This document shows positions 7,082-16,191 of a DNA stretch of 64,000 nt, piece by piece. Both the position numbers and the translations under genes were made by a program. Position 1 is the stretch's first letter. Every line of letters begins with the position of its first letter. The DNA is taken from the NCBI GenBank assembly GCA_050741915.1, contig JBOGEX010000126.1, positions 1 through 64,000 of the forward strand, written 5' to 3'. This DNA is from JACCTH01 sp050741915. GTDB taxonomy: Bacteria; Actinomycetota; Acidimicrobiia; Spongiisociales; ZC4RG35. The notes beneath the pieces were generated by a model. That model was not told the origin of the DNA. It worked only from the letters and a program-made list of their open reading frames with translations, and ran no database searches.

Positions 7082-8643
7082 CGAACTCTGGTCCGACTTT
7101 GCTCGCGCATGTACTGGCGGAGATACCAGGGTCCGCCACCGCCTGTGCCCGAGGTCCCCGAGCCCTTCCAGCCACCGAACGACTGGACGTCGGGCCAGGC
7201 GCCGGTGGTGGCGCCGGCGCGGCGATTGACATAGGTCACCCCAGCCTCGATCCGGTCAAAGAACTCGCCGATCTCCGCCTCGTCGTTCGAGAACAGGCCG
7301 GCGGTGAGCCCGAACTCGGTGTCATTGGCGCGAGTGAGAGCCTCGTCGAGGGAATCGACCGGCATCACGGCCACAAAGGGAAGAAAAAGCTCGAGATCCC
7401 AGACCCAGGATGAGTCGGGCGCCGTTACCACCGTGGGCTGGACGAAGTTGCCACGATCGAGCCCGTCCTCCGAGAGCACCTCGCCTCCGGTCAAAACCTC
7501 ACCGCCACTCCCTTTGACCTCGGCCACCGCTTCCCGGAATCGCTTGGTCGCCTGGGGGTCGATCACCGGGCCGACAAAAACGCCGTTCTCCAAAGGGTTG
7601 CCGACCCGCAGCGACTCGGTTCGCTCCACCAGTTGATCGATGAAAGCGTCGTACACCGACCGTTCGACATAGACCCGCGAGTTGGCCGAACACTTCTGAC
7701 CCGAGAAGCCGAAAGCGGCCCGGGCCACACCCTCCGCCGCGACATCGATGTCGGCCGTGGCGGTGACAATTACCGGGTTCTTCCCTCCCATTTCGCACAC
7801 CGCCGGCTTGGGAAAGTCTTTGGCGAAGCCCTTGTAGATCCCCATGCCGACGCCGTAGGAGCCGGTGAAGGTGATTCCGGCCACGTCGGGATGGTTGACC
7901 AATGTCGAGCCAACGTTGCTCCCAGATCCGGTGATGACTCCGAAGGCGGCGGGAGGCACGCCCGCCTCGGCCAGCACCCGGGCGAACTCGAGACCGGTGA
8001 GCGCTCCGGCGTTGGAGGGTTTGAGGATGACGGCATTGCCGGTCAGTAAGGCAGCGATCGAAGGTCCGCCGGCCAGCGCCATCGGGAAATTGAAGGGAGA
8101 GATGACTGTCCATACTCCGTAGGGACGCAAGACCGATTGGTTGTCCTCGGCCGCCGAGAGCTTGGAGAGAGGCGTCACAAAGCCGTCGTGCTCTTCCATT
8201 TGGCGCACGTAGTAACGGAAGAACTCCACCGTCTCGGCGACGTCGCCGAGGGCTTCCAATCGATTCTTGCCGACCTCGATCGCCACCAGAGCGGCGAGAT
8301 CGAATTGTTTTCCCTCCATCACGTCGGCCGCCTCGAGCATCAACCCCGCTCGTTCCTTCCAGGGTTTCTCCGACCAGGTGGGGAAGAACTCCTTGGCGAC
8401 CCGAACGGCGTCGTTGACGTCGGAGGTGGTCCCCTGGGCGAAGCTACCCACGACGATTTCGGAATCGATCGGAGAGCTTTCTTCGTAGAACCCCTCCCCC
8501 CATCGCTCCTCCCCATTGACGATGAACGGGTGTCGCTGGCCGAGGTGAGCTTTGACTCGGTCGACGGCCGCTTCGAAGCTCTGATTGAGCTCGGGGTTGT
8601 CGGCCGACATCGTGGCGTAGGTGATCTTCGTTGTCATCTGCAT
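7078..8643 (-). CDS. L-glutamate gamma-semialdehyde (1-pyrroline-5-carboxylate) dehydrogenase
   Basis: A 521-residue aldehyde dehydrogenase, full length for the family. The catalytic Cys is in SGQKCSANSRVYV, the general-base Glu in CEMGGKNPVIV, and the cofactor-site Asn in VISPFNFPMALAGG. The C-terminal signature DVQSFGGWKGSGTSGTGG plus YLRQYMREQSRT is typical of RocA/PutA-type P5C dehydrogenases. It oxidises glutamate semialdehyde to glutamate with NAD+, the second step of proline degradation. The partner proline dehydrogenase is at 27308-28216, about 19 kb away. ATG 8643 and ATG 8637 are both possible starts. The molybdopterin oxidoreductase gene diverges 41 bp upstream. Confidence 0.9.
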   Translation of the reverse strand: MQMTTKITYATMSADNPELNQSFEAAVDRVKAHLGQRHPFIVNGEERWGEGFYEESSPIDSEIVVGSFAQGTTSDVNDAVRVAKEFFPTWSEKPWKERAGLMLEAADVMEGKQFDLAALVAIEVGKNRLEALGDVAETVEFFRYYVRQMEEHDGFVTPLSKLSAAEDNQSVLRPYGVWTVISPFNFPMALAGGPSIAALLTGNAVILKPSNAGALTGLEFARVLAEAGVPPAAFGVITGSGSNVGSTLVNHPDVAGITFTGSYGVGMGIYKGFAKDFPKPAVCEMGGKNPVIVTATADIDVAAEGVARAAFGFSGQKCSANSRVYVERSVYDAFIDQLVERTESLRVGNPLENGVFVGPVIDPQATKRFREAVAEVKGSGGEVLTGGEVLSEDGLDRGNFVQPTVVTAPDSSWVWDLELFLPFVAVMPVDSLDEALTRANDTEFGLTAGLFSNDEAEIGEFFDRIEAGVTYVNRRAGATTGAWPDVQSFGGWKGSGTSGTGGGGPWYLRQYMREQSRTRVR

Positions 8644-8684
8644 AACCCTCTTCTCGCCCTCACGATACGTCCTAACCTCCGTTT

Positions 8685-10895
8685 ATGAAACGCACCGCCT
8701 TTCGGACTTGTCCACTTTGCGAGGCGAGCTGCGGGCTCGAGATCGAGATCGAGGACGAGAGGGTCAAACGAATTCGCGGTGACCGCCGCCACGTCATGTC
8801 GGCGGGTTTCATCTGCCCGAAAGGCTCGGGGCTCAAGCAGCTCTACGAGGATCCCGACCGCCTGCGGACACCCATGATCAAAGAGGGCGGGCACCACCGT
8901 CCGGCTTCATGGGAAGAGGCTTATGCCTTGATCGCCGACCGCTTCGGCGAGATCACTAACGAGCACGGCCGGCAGGCCACCGCGGTCTACTTCGGCAATC
9001 CCAACGCCCACCAGTTCGAGAACAGCCTGGCACTGCGTCCCTTGGTAAAGGCGATGGCAACCAAAAACGTGTTCTCGGCTTCCTCGGTCGACCAGCTGCC
9101 CAAGCATGTTTCCGCCGGGCTCATGTTTGGCCACCCGTTGAGCATTCCGGTACCTGATCTCGATCGCACCGACTATCTGCTCATGCTCGGTGCCAATCCC
9201 TACGAATCGAATGGATCTCTCTGCACCGCTCCCGACTTTCCGGGACGGCTGGAGCGGCTGGCCGAGCGGGGCGGCCAACTGGTGGTGGTCGATCCACGCC
9301 GGACGAAGACCGCCGCCAGAGCCGATCGGTGGATACCCATCAACCCCGGTACCGACGCGGCTTTTCTTCTTTCCATTCTCAATGCGATCCTCGCCACGGC
9401 GCCGGCGCCAGCCGAGCATCTACAAGGCCGGGTGGCTGGATTCGACCAACTCCCCGCGATGGCGGCGCCCTTCACGCCCGAGACGACGACGGCTTTTACC
9501 GGAGTCAACGCCGCCGTCACCCACCACATCGCGAGCGAGCTCGTCGCAGCAAAGACTGCCGCCGTTTACGGGCGGATCGGAACTCACACGGTCTCGTTCG
9601 GGACCCTCGCCTCCTGGGCAGTAGACGTGCTCAACGTCGTCACCGGCAACCTCGACCGGCCCGGAGGGGCGATGTTTCCCTATCCGTCCCACATCGGCGA
9701 CCAGCGCGCCCAGCGCCCCTTCGTGATGGGGCGCTGGCAATCGCGGGTAAGTGGTCGGCCGGAGGTGATCGGCGAGCTCCCGGTGGCGAGCTTGATCGAA
9801 GAGATGGTCACCTCTGGCGAGGGGCAGGTGCGGATGCTGCTGACGCTGGCCGGCAACCCCGCGCTCACCACGCCCAACAGCTCCGCCTTCGAGGAGGCGC
9901 TCGAAAATCTCGATTTCATGGTGTCGGTGGACCCTTACCTCAACGAGACCTCGCGTCACGCCGACGTGGTCTTGCCTTCTCCCGCCGCCCTCGAGCGATC
10001 GCACTATGACCTCGCTTTCACCGGTCTCTCGGTTCGTGACTATGCCGACTACTCGCCACCGGTCTTCGAAACCGACAACCCGAGTGAGTTCGAGATCCTC
10101 GTCAAGCTGACCGGCATCTTCAGCGGGTTCGGTCCCGACGCTGATCCGGACATGATGGCCGCGGCTGCCCTCAGCAGCACCATTCAGTCTGAAGTTCAAA
10201 AGCCCGGCTCACCCATCAATGGCCGCGACCCGGCCGAGATCCTCGATGCCCTGGGCGATCGGCCCTGGCCCGAGCGCACCCTCGACTTCTTGCTGCGAAT
10301 CGGCAACCGCGGCGATCACTTCGGCGACGTCCCCGGAGGCCTGACTCTTCGCCTGCTCGAGGACAATCCCAATGGCATCGACTTCGGACCGCTCGAGCCC
10401 CGCCTCGACCAGGTGCTCGCCACCGCCTCGGGTCTCATCGAACTGACTCCAGAGCCAATCGTCTCCGATCTGTCACGACTGCAGGCGGCCGTGACCCGTG
10501 GTCGCAACGGCGAGGCGATGCTGGTCGGTAGGCGGCAGCTGCGATCGGCCAATTCTTGGACCCACAACGTCGAGGTGCTGATGAAGGGCAAGGAGCGTTG
10601 CACCCTCGAGGTCCATCCCGAAGACGCCGAGCGTTGGGGCTTGGTTGATGGCGAGAAAGCCCTGGTGGCTTCATCAGCCGGCCAGGTTGAAATCGCGGTC
10701 GAGGTCACCTCCGACATCCACCCTGGTGTGGTCTCGATTCCGTATGGCTGGGGTCATGGCCGCCTGGGATCGGCGATGAAGGTTGCCGTCGCCTACGCCG
10801 GAGTCAACGTCAACTTCCTCTCCGACGGGTCGATCGACCCGGTCTCGGGCAACGCGGTCCTCAACGGGATTCCGGTCAAGGTCGGACCCGCCTGA
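8685..10895 (+). CDS. molybdopterin-dependent oxidoreductase (formate dehydrogenase-like superfamily)
   Basis: A 736-residue DMSO-reductase-family protein. The N-terminal [4Fe-4S] ligands are C9, C12, C16 and C44 (CPLCEASCG, ICPKGSG). They are followed by two molybdopterin-binding blocks (LMLGANPYESNG, VVVDPRRTKTA) and a C-terminal molydopterin-dinucleotide-binding domain with LEVHPEDAERWGLVDGEKAL and SIPYGWGHG. No Cys or selenocysteine is seen at the place where formate dehydrogenases carry their metal ligand (SVDQLPKHVSAGLMFG), so true formate dehydrogenase activity is doubtful. There is no Tat signal, so it is probably cytoplasmic. No electron-transfer subunit is adjacent. Confidence 0.87.
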   Translation: MKRTAFRTCPLCEASCGLEIEIEDERVKRIRGDRRHVMSAGFICPKGSGLKQLYEDPDRLRTPMIKEGGHHRPASWEEAYALIADRFGEITNEHGRQATAVYFGNPNAHQFENSLALRPLVKAMATKNVFSASSVDQLPKHVSAGLMFGHPLSIPVPDLDRTDYLLMLGANPYESNGSLCTAPDFPGRLERLAERGGQLVVVDPRRTKTAARADRWIPINPGTDAAFLLSILNAILATAPAPAEHLQGRVAGFDQLPAMAAPFTPETTTAFTGVNAAVTHHIASELVAAKTAAVYGRIGTHTVSFGTLASWAVDVLNVVTGNLDRPGGAMFPYPSHIGDQRAQRPFVMGRWQSRVSGRPEVIGELPVASLIEEMVTSGEGQVRMLLTLAGNPALTTPNSSAFEEALENLDFMVSVDPYLNETSRHADVVLPSPAALERSHYDLAFTGLSVRDYADYSPPVFETDNPSEFEILVKLTGIFSGFGPDADPDMMAAAALSSTIQSEVQKPGSPINGRDPAEILDALGDRPWPERTLDFLLRIGNRGDHFGDVPGGLTLRLLEDNPNGIDFGPLEPRLDQVLATASGLIELTPEPIVSDLSRLQAAVTRGRNGEAMLVGRRQLRSANSWTHNVEVLMKGKERCTLEVHPEDAERWGLVDGEKALVASSAGQVEIAVEVTSDIHPGVVSIPYGWGHGRLGSAMKVAVAYAGVNVNFLSDGSIDPVSGNAVLNGIPVKVGPA

Positions 10896-10902
10896 GCGAC
10901 CG

Positions 10903-12195
10903 ATGACGCAGCCTGAGAACCCGGGTTTCGAGACCCGGGCAGTGCACGCCGGGGTGAAGGCGGACCCGGCGACCGGGGCCAGGCTGATGCCCATCTACCT
11001 CACCGCCGGCTTTGTCTTCGATGACACCGACCACGCCGCCTCGCTCTTCAACCTGGAGCGACCGGGCCACATCTATTCGCGCATCTCCAACCCAACGGTG
11101 GCGGCGTTCGAGGAGCGGATGGCATCTCTCGAGGGAGGAGTGGGAGCGGTGGCCACCGCCAGCGGACAGGCGGCCCTCGCTTTAGCGGTCATGACACTGG
11201 TCGGCGCCGGTGGGCACCTGGTGTGCTCGGCCGCGGTTTACGGTGGCACGGCCAATCTCCTCCGCATCACCCTTCCTCGTTTCGGGATCAGCACCACATT
11301 TGTCCGAAGCGATGATCTCGACGGGCTCAAGGCGGCGATTGGCTCCGAAACCGGAGCAGTCATTGCCGAGACGATCGGAAACCCGGGCATGAGTGTCATC
11401 GATCAACCACGGGTGGCCGAGATCGCCCACGAGGCAGGCGTGCCCCTGCTGATCGACAACACCTTTGCCACTCCGTATTTATGCCGCCCCTTTGACCATG
11501 GGGCTGATCTCGTCATCCATTCGGCCACCAAGTTCCTGGCCGGCAATGGATCTGTGATTGGCGGAGTGTTGGTCGATTCCGGCCGGTTCGACTGGAACTC
11601 CTCAGGTCGGTTTCCCGGACTGACCGAGCCCTATGCCCCCTATCACGACGTGGTGTTCACAGATGAGTTCGGTCCCGCCGCTTTTATTGCCCGTGCTCGC
11701 GCCGAGGGACTCCGCGACTTTGGGGCCTGTCTCGCTCCGGAGACTGCCTTTCGACTTCTGCAGAGCATCGAATCTTTGCCGGCCAGGATGGACCGCCATC
11801 TGGCCAATACCGATCGGATCGTCGACTTTCTCACCGCCGCCCCTGAGGTAGAAAGAGTTCTCTACCCGGGCCGGGCTGATCATCCCGATTACGAGATCGC
11901 TCGACGCATGCTGGCCCGGGGAGCGGGAGCGGTGCTTGCCTTCACCGTCAAAGGCGGACGGGGGGCCGGGGCGCGGTTCATCGAGGGCGTCAGACTCTTC
12001 TCTCACCTCGCCAATGTTGGTGACAGTCGTTCCCTGGTCATTCATCCGGCCTCGACCACTCATCAGCAACTCGACTCCGAGGGACTGCGCATGGCGGGTG
12101 TCGACCCGGGCTTGGTGCGGATCTCGGTCGGGCTCGAGAGTCCCGACGATCTCATAGCCGATCTCCGACGGGGGCTTCGATCGAGCCAGGGCTAA
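10903..12195 (+). CDS. O-acetylhomoserine/O-succinylhomoserine sulfhydrylase-type PLP enzyme
   Basis: A 430-residue Cys/Met-metabolism PLP enzyme. It begins TRAVHAGVKADPATGA and has YSRISNPTVAAFEERMASLE, ATASGQAALAL, and the PLP lysine K210 in HSATKFLAGNGSVIGG. The C-terminus has HPASTTHQQL and VRISVGLES. Length and the long insert before the C-terminal domain fit MetY (O-acetylhomoserine + sulfide to homocysteine) better than cystathionine synthases. A longer frame begins upstream, but ATG 10903 sits 7 nt after the previous stop and starts a family-like N-terminus. There is no SAM riboswitch or other leader. Confidence 0.9.
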   Translation: MTQPENPGFETRAVHAGVKADPATGARLMPIYLTAGFVFDDTDHAASLFNLERPGHIYSRISNPTVAAFEERMASLEGGVGAVATASGQAALALAVMTLVGAGGHLVCSAAVYGGTANLLRITLPRFGISTTFVRSDDLDGLKAAIGSETGAVIAETIGNPGMSVIDQPRVAEIAHEAGVPLLIDNTFATPYLCRPFDHGADLVIHSATKFLAGNGSVIGGVLVDSGRFDWNSSGRFPGLTEPYAPYHDVVFTDEFGPAAFIARARAEGLRDFGACLAPETAFRLLQSIESLPARMDRHLANTDRIVDFLTAAPEVERVLYPGRADHPDYEIARRMLARGAGAVLAFTVKGGRGAGARFIEGVRLFSHLANVGDSRSLVIHPASTTHQQLDSEGLRMAGVDPGLVRISVGLESPDDLIADLRRGLRSSQG

Positions 12196-12914
12196 TTGTC
12201 CTCATCCACGGTGCGGGCGAGAACCACACCAGGTGGCGTTATCAATCCCGGTGGCTGCGGAGCCGCGGCTTCCAGGTGCTGGCCCTCGACCTTCCCGGCC
12301 ACGGTGACGACCAGGGCGAGCCCTTGCTTACGGTCGAAGCGATGGCGATGTGGGTGGCGGGAGAGTTTGACCGGCCCGCCACGGTCGTCGGTCACAGTCT
12401 GGGTGGGCTGATCGCGCTCGAACTGACTCGGATACGCCCGGATCTGGTCGAACGGCTGGTCCTTTCCGGTACGTCGACCTCCATCGAAGTCAACGCCGAG
12501 CTCCAGGAGGCGGCGGACCAGCGACTCGCCCAAGCCGTGGCGATGATCGTCGGTTGGTCCTATGACTCCATCGCTCGCCTAGGTGGTCATCCCGACCCCG
12601 GCATCGCCCCCTCCATCGTCACCGGACGACTAATCGAGTCCGAGCTCGGGAACCTGGGCACCGACCTCCGGGCGACCGCGTCCTACCGGCGCGGCGAGGA
12701 GGCTGCTTTGGGCATCAAGGTTCCAACCCTTGTCATTGCCGGAGCGCTCGATCGAATGGTGCCTCTGGCTTCCGTCCGCCGATTGGCCGCGGCGATCGAG
12801 GGGGCTCACCTCGAGATCCTGGAGGAGGCGGGCCACATGATGTTGACCGACTCTCCCAACCAGGTCCGTGGGCTCTTGGCGAGCGTCCTGCTGTTAGCTT
12901 TGCGCCCGGAATGA
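12195..12914 (+). CDS. alpha/beta hydrolase (start codon uncertain)
   Basis: The fold is clear: oxyanion-hole motif HGAGENHTRW, LALDLPGHGDD, nucleophile elbow GHSLGG, acid GALDRMVPL and catalytic His EEAGHMML. The first conventional in-frame start is GTG 12276, which would delete the HG motif and strand beta3. In-frame codons upstream back to at least 12063 contain no ATG, GTG or TTG. The gene may therefore start at ATT 12195, overlapping the TAA of the previous gene, or at another rare codon. The substrate is unknown. It overlaps plsY by ATGA (12911-12914), suggesting translational coupling with lipid synthesis. Confidence 0.8.
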   Translation: MVLIHGAGENHTRWRYQSRWLRSRGFQVLALDLPGHGDDQGEPLLTVEAMAMWVAGEFDRPATVVGHSLGGLIALELTRIRPDLVERLVLSGTSTSIEVNAELQEAADQRLAQAVAMIVGWSYDSIARLGGHPDPGIAPSIVTGRLIESELGNLGTDLRATASYRRGEEAALGIKVPTLVIAGALDRMVPLASVRRLAAAIEGAHLEILEEAGHMMLTDSPNQVRGLLASVLLLALRPE

Positions 12915-13552
12915 TCCATCCCCTGACGTGGCTGGCTCCAATCCTCTGCTATCTGATCGGGGCGATTCCATTCGCCTTCGTCATCGGCAAGCTGCGCGGT
13001 GTCGATCTGCGCGAAGTCGGAACGGGCAATGTCGGCGCCGGGAACCTCACCCGTACGGTGGGCGTGAAAGCGGGCATCGCCGCCGCTTTGCTCGACGGCT
13101 TCAAGGGGCTGATTCCGGTCCTGCTTTTGCGCGAGTGGGAGATAGGTCCGGCCGTCGTCGCCATCTCGGGTCTGGCCGTAGTCATCGGGCACAACTGGTC
13201 GATCTTCATGCGGGGTCGCTCAGGACGGGGCCTGGCTCCATCGTCTGGAGTGCTCCTCGGAGTCGAGCCCTCTCTGATCGTGTGGCCGGGAGGATGGGCG
13301 GTGGCCGGATGGAGATTCGGCGGGGGTGTGTGTGGTTTTCTTGGCTGGGCGTCGTTACCGGTGGTTTCAGTTCTGCTCCGGCGGCCGGCGTCATCTGTTC
13401 TCGCCGGCCTGGGCCTCAGTCTCTTGATGCTCGTCCGTCGAATCCAAGGCAATCCCGGCCGTCTTCCGGGGATACGGGCAGCCCTTCATCGCGCGGTCTT
13501 CGATACCGATGGCGGCGAACTATCGGAGGCGAAGGAGTCGGTCCGCCCCTGA
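12911..13552 (+). CDS. plsY: glycerol-3-phosphate acyltransferase PlsY-like protein
   Basis: A 213-residue integral membrane protein with about five transmembrane helices. PlsY-family blocks are IGAIPFAFVIGKL, EVGTGNVGAGNLTRTVG (usual GSGNIGATNV), LLDGFKGLIPV, and GHNWSIFMRGRSGRGLA (usual GHcFpvflgFkGGKGvA). PlsY transfers acyl from acyl-phosphate to glycerol-3-phosphate in membrane phospholipid synthesis. The motifs are divergent (GN-V-GAGN, GRSGRG), so the acyl donor or activity could differ. The gene overlaps the hydrolase (ATGA) and the next membrane gene (TGATG). Confidence 0.8.
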   Translation: MIHPLTWLAPILCYLIGAIPFAFVIGKLRGVDLREVGTGNVGAGNLTRTVGVKAGIAAALLDGFKGLIPVLLLREWEIGPAVVAISGLAVVIGHNWSIFMRGRSGRGLAPSSGVLLGVEPSLIVWPGGWAVAGWRFGGGVCGFLGWASLPVVSVLLRRPASSVLAGLGLSLLMLVRRIQGNPGRLPGIRAALHRAVFDTDGGELSEAKESVRP

Positions 13553-14472
13553 TGCGGCGCCTGAGCCGCCGCACCATACTCGTCATCGGCGCGGTCACGG
13601 CATTGGTCTACGCGACGGCCCTGGTTCTGACTCTGACGAATCTCGACATTCCCCGCTTTGGTTTGTTGTCGAGCATCCTTCTGGTGGTGGCCGCCGCCGG
13701 TCAACTGGCGGCCCTCTGGGCGTTCGGCATGCAGTTCCGTCACGGCGTGGTTGAGACCGGGGGTCACCTTCAGCCCAGGTCGGCGGTGAGGGCGGCGCTG
13801 GTGGGAGCAGGCGTGGCCAGACTGATCCCCGCCGGCGGAGCGATGACGCCGGTGGCGATGTCGTGGATGGTGCGCAAGGAGGCCCGGGCATCGGGAGGGG
13901 CGGCGGTGCGGGCGACGGTCCTCAACTACGCCGGGCTGCTGCTTAGCACCGGGTTCGCCTTGCTGTGGGTCATCAACCGCGGTCTCTTCGAATCGCTCGA
14001 AGCTGGCACCTGGGTCCTGGGGATCTTCGCCATCATCATCGGGCTCGTGTTGTTGTTCGGCACGAGGCTCATCGGCCTTCTGGCCGCTCGTCTTCCCGCC
14101 AAGCTTCGGGACCGTCTGGGTCCGCCGATGGAGAGCCACATCCCCGACGGTCGCTCGCAATTTCTCCTCTGGTCGCGGCTGGCCCTGGAAGCGTTCGCTC
14201 TCTTCCTGGTTCTGCAGGCCTTTGGCCTTCATCTCACGCCGATGCAGACGGCTGCCGCTTTCGGGGTCGGTCAACTCGCCGGTGGCCTTCCGGGGACGCC
14301 GGGGGGAGTTGGCTTTGCGGAGGCAGGCCTCGTCGGCGCTCTGGCCGCATTCGGTTTCGAGGCCGAGATCTCCTTGGCTCCGGTTTTGATCTACCGGATC
14401 GTCTCCTACTGGATCCCGCTCATCGCAGGTCTGGTGGCCGGAGGGTCGTCGTTTCTCAAGGAAACGACTTGA
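13552..14472 (+). CDS. lysylphosphatidylglycerol synthase TM-region / UPF0104-type membrane protein
   Basis: A 306-residue polytopic membrane protein starting MRRLSRRTILVIGAVTALVY and overlapping the plsY stop as TGATG. It has about seven or eight hydrophobic segments. Family features are GVARLIPAGGAMTPVAM near the first third and GQLAGGLPGTPGGVGFAEAG near the C-terminus, the latter being the conserved P-G-G-x-G-x-x-E block. Relatives include the flippase part of MprF and AglD-like proteins. There is no lysyl-transferase domain, so a lipid-translocation role is inferred. Continuous overlaps with plsY point to one membrane-lipid operon. Confidence 0.8.
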   Translation: MRRLSRRTILVIGAVTALVYATALVLTLTNLDIPRFGLLSSILLVVAAAGQLAALWAFGMQFRHGVVETGGHLQPRSAVRAALVGAGVARLIPAGGAMTPVAMSWMVRKEARASGGAAVRATVLNYAGLLLSTGFALLWVINRGLFESLEAGTWVLGIFAIIIGLVLLFGTRLIGLLAARLPAKLRDRLGPPMESHIPDGRSQFLLWSRLALEAFALFLVLQAFGLHLTPMQTAAAFGVGQLAGGLPGTPGGVGFAEAGLVGALAAFGFEAEISLAPVLIYRIVSYWIPLIAGLVAGGSSFLKETT

Positions 14473-14530
14473 GCCTCGTTCTCTGAGCTGTAGACGCTGT
14501 AGAACAGCGTCTACAACCCTTGGGTTCGCT
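14471..14530. repeat. 60-nt double-hairpin element, copy A
   Basis: It begins at the stop codon of the membrane-protein gene. The first stem is TGTAGACGCTGT-AGA-ACAGCGTCTACA (12 bp, 14489-14515). The second is AACCC-TT-GGGTT. A related copy lies at 28215-28274, with different bases in the first stem that mostly keep pairing. It is placed between convergent genes, so a terminator-like role is likely. Confidence 0.7.
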
Positions 14531-15306
14531 CAAGGTTTGGGGGGACGGCTGGGTCCGGGTGGCCCGGCAAAGATCTGGGCTACATCCATCCACTGGCGAG
14601 CAATGGGACCTTCGATATTGAGATCGGTGTCGCGGTAGTTGATTCGCTGGGCGACCACCAGGCAGAAGTCGAGCGCGGGACCGGAGATGGATTCATCCGA
14701 GTCTTGGTTCCAAACCTGCATGTTCCCGGCGGGTCCGGTGAGCTCAACCCGAACCCGGTCTGTCGGCACTTCCAGGCCCCGATTGAGGAAGCTCCAGGAG
14801 AAGGTTTTGACCCCGAGCTCGGCAATGTGGAATAGCCGATCGGTAGGACGGCGCTCGACCGCAAGTGCTTCGGCTACATCGTGGCCGTGCGCCCACGTTT
14901 CCATCAGCCGGGCGGTGGCCGCCGAGCGCGCCTTCATCGGTGGCCCGTACCAGGGGAGCTGTTCCTCGGGAGCCAAACCCCAGAGGGCAGTGAGCTCCTC
15001 GGCGCGGGCTGTTCGCCACCATTCGAGCACCTCTGCGGACTCTAAGGAGCGGCCATGATTGAGCCCGATGGCCATGTATTCGTTGTAGTCCCCGGTGAGG
15101 CGCTGGTTGACTTCACGGCCAAATCCCTCAGGATCGAGAATCGCCTGAGTCTGGCGCTCGTCGAAGAAGGCAAGGTGGGAGATGGTGTCGCGAATCGACC
15201 ACGGCTCGGCGGCGGTGGGGAGGTACCATTGCTCCGGCGAAAGAGCGGCGACGAGGCGGTCGAGGTCATCTTGTTCCGCCACCAGATCGAGGAGTAGGTC
15301 ACGCAC
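14530..15306 (-). CDS. DinB/mycothiol-dependent maleylpyruvate isomerase-like protein (TIGR03084 type)
   Basis: A 258-residue protein with a four-helix DinB-type N-terminal domain. It begins MRDLLLDLVAEQDDLDRLVA and contains WSIRDTISHLAFFDE (first His) and METWAHGHDVAEAL (H-x-H-D), which form the expected metal site. The C-terminal part (from about residue 180) resembles the lipid-transfer-like extension of TIGR03084 proteins. These actinobacterial proteins are thought to use mycothiol or bind a metal; the reaction is not established. The start overlaps the end of the dehydrogenase gene at 15299-15306, so the two are coupled. Confidence 0.8.
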   Translation of the reverse strand: MRDLLLDLVAEQDDLDRLVAALSPEQWYLPTAAEPWSIRDTISHLAFFDERQTQAILDPEGFGREVNQRLTGDYNEYMAIGLNHGRSLESAEVLEWWRTARAEELTALWGLAPEEQLPWYGPPMKARSAATARLMETWAHGHDVAEALAVERRPTDRLFHIAELGVKTFSWSFLNRGLEVPTDRVRVELTGPAGNMQVWNQDSDESISGPALDFCLVVAQRINYRDTDLNIEGPIARQWMDVAQIFAGPPGPSRPPKP

Positions 15307-16171
15307 GCGCTACATCTCCGGCGAGCCGGCGAAGCGCCTTGATGAGGGCGTGGTTTCCCTCCGCGCCCAGCCCCGACTGCTGGAGCGCCCGAAAGAGCTG
15401 AAAGATGAGGGCGGTGCCAGGGAGCGGGGCACCAATCTCGTCGGCGGTGTCGAGCACCAGGCGGAGGTCCTTCTGCTGCAGGTCGATCGTGAAGCCGGGT
15501 TCCCAATCGTCGGCGATCATCTGCGGCCCGCGATTGGACAGCATCCAGGAGCCGCCGGCTCCTCCCTTGACCGCCTCGAGGGTGCGGGCGAGATCGAGGC
15601 CCGCAGCCTCGGCAAAGAGCAGGGCCTCGGAGGCGGCCATTTGGTTTCCCACCACGAGGATCTGATTCACGAGCTTGGCCAGCTGCCCGCTTCCGACCGG
15701 CCCGAGGTGGGTGATAGTCGTCGAGTAGGTCTCAAGAAAAGGACACGCCCGCGCCAAGTCGGCTTCGCTTCCCCCCACCATTGTCGTCAGGGTGCCGTTG
15801 GCCGCACCTTCGGACCCTCCGCTCACCGGTGCGTCGAGCCAATCGACCTTTCGTTCCAACAGCTCCAGAGCCAGCCGCCGCGTCTCGGTGGGAGAGATCG
15901 TGGAGTGATCGACGAGCAGTTTGCCTGCGCTCAGTCCCTCGCTCAGGCCGGAGACAACCTCGACCACATCCGGCGTGTCGGAGACGCACATGATGATGAC
16001 GTCAGCCTGTTTGGCGAGGGAAGGGAGGTCATCGGCCTCTGTCAGAGCAAGTCCCCGGGCCTTTCCCGGGGTGCGATTCCAAACCGTCGGCCGATATCCC
16101 TTGGCCACCAGGTTGGCGACCATTCCCCGCCCCATGATTCCGAGGCCTACGAACCCAATTCGCTCCTCCAT
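15299..16171 (-). CDS. beta-hydroxyacid dehydrogenase (3-hydroxyisobutyrate dehydrogenase / GarR family)
   Basis: A 290-residue NAD(P)-dependent dehydrogenase. The N-terminal Rossmann motif is IGFVGLGIMGRGMVANL. Next come VWNRTPGKA, substrate-site DAPVSGGSEGAANGTL, and catalytic Lys in GSGQLAKLVNQ. The C-terminal helical domain ends with LQQKDLRLVLDTADEIGAPLP. Family members reduce tartronate semialdehyde or oxidise 3-hydroxyisobutyrate. The window also has a methylmalonate-semialdehyde dehydrogenase-like gene (38917-40407), but no further evidence fixes the substrate. ATG 16171 is the natural start. The DUF4230 gene diverges 20 bp away. Confidence 0.85.
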   Translation of the reverse strand: MEERIGFVGLGIMGRGMVANLVAKGYRPTVWNRTPGKARGLALTEADDLPSLAKQADVIIMCVSDTPDVVEVVSGLSEGLSAGKLLVDHSTISPTETRRLALELLERKVDWLDAPVSGGSEGAANGTLTTMVGGSEADLARACPFLETYSTTITHLGPVGSGQLAKLVNQILVVGNQMAASEALLFAEAAGLDLARTLEAVKGGAGGSWMLSNRGPQMIADDWEPGFTIDLQQKDLRLVLDTADEIGAPLPGTALIFQLFRALQQSGLGAEGNHALIKALRRLAGDVARA

Positions 16172-16191
16172 CCGCCGACAACACTATTCGG

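Noticed and set aside
8685..10895. Selenocysteine formate dehydrogenase
   Set aside because: No in-frame TGA, and no Cys or selenocysteine seen at the active-site position. Only the superfamily is supported.
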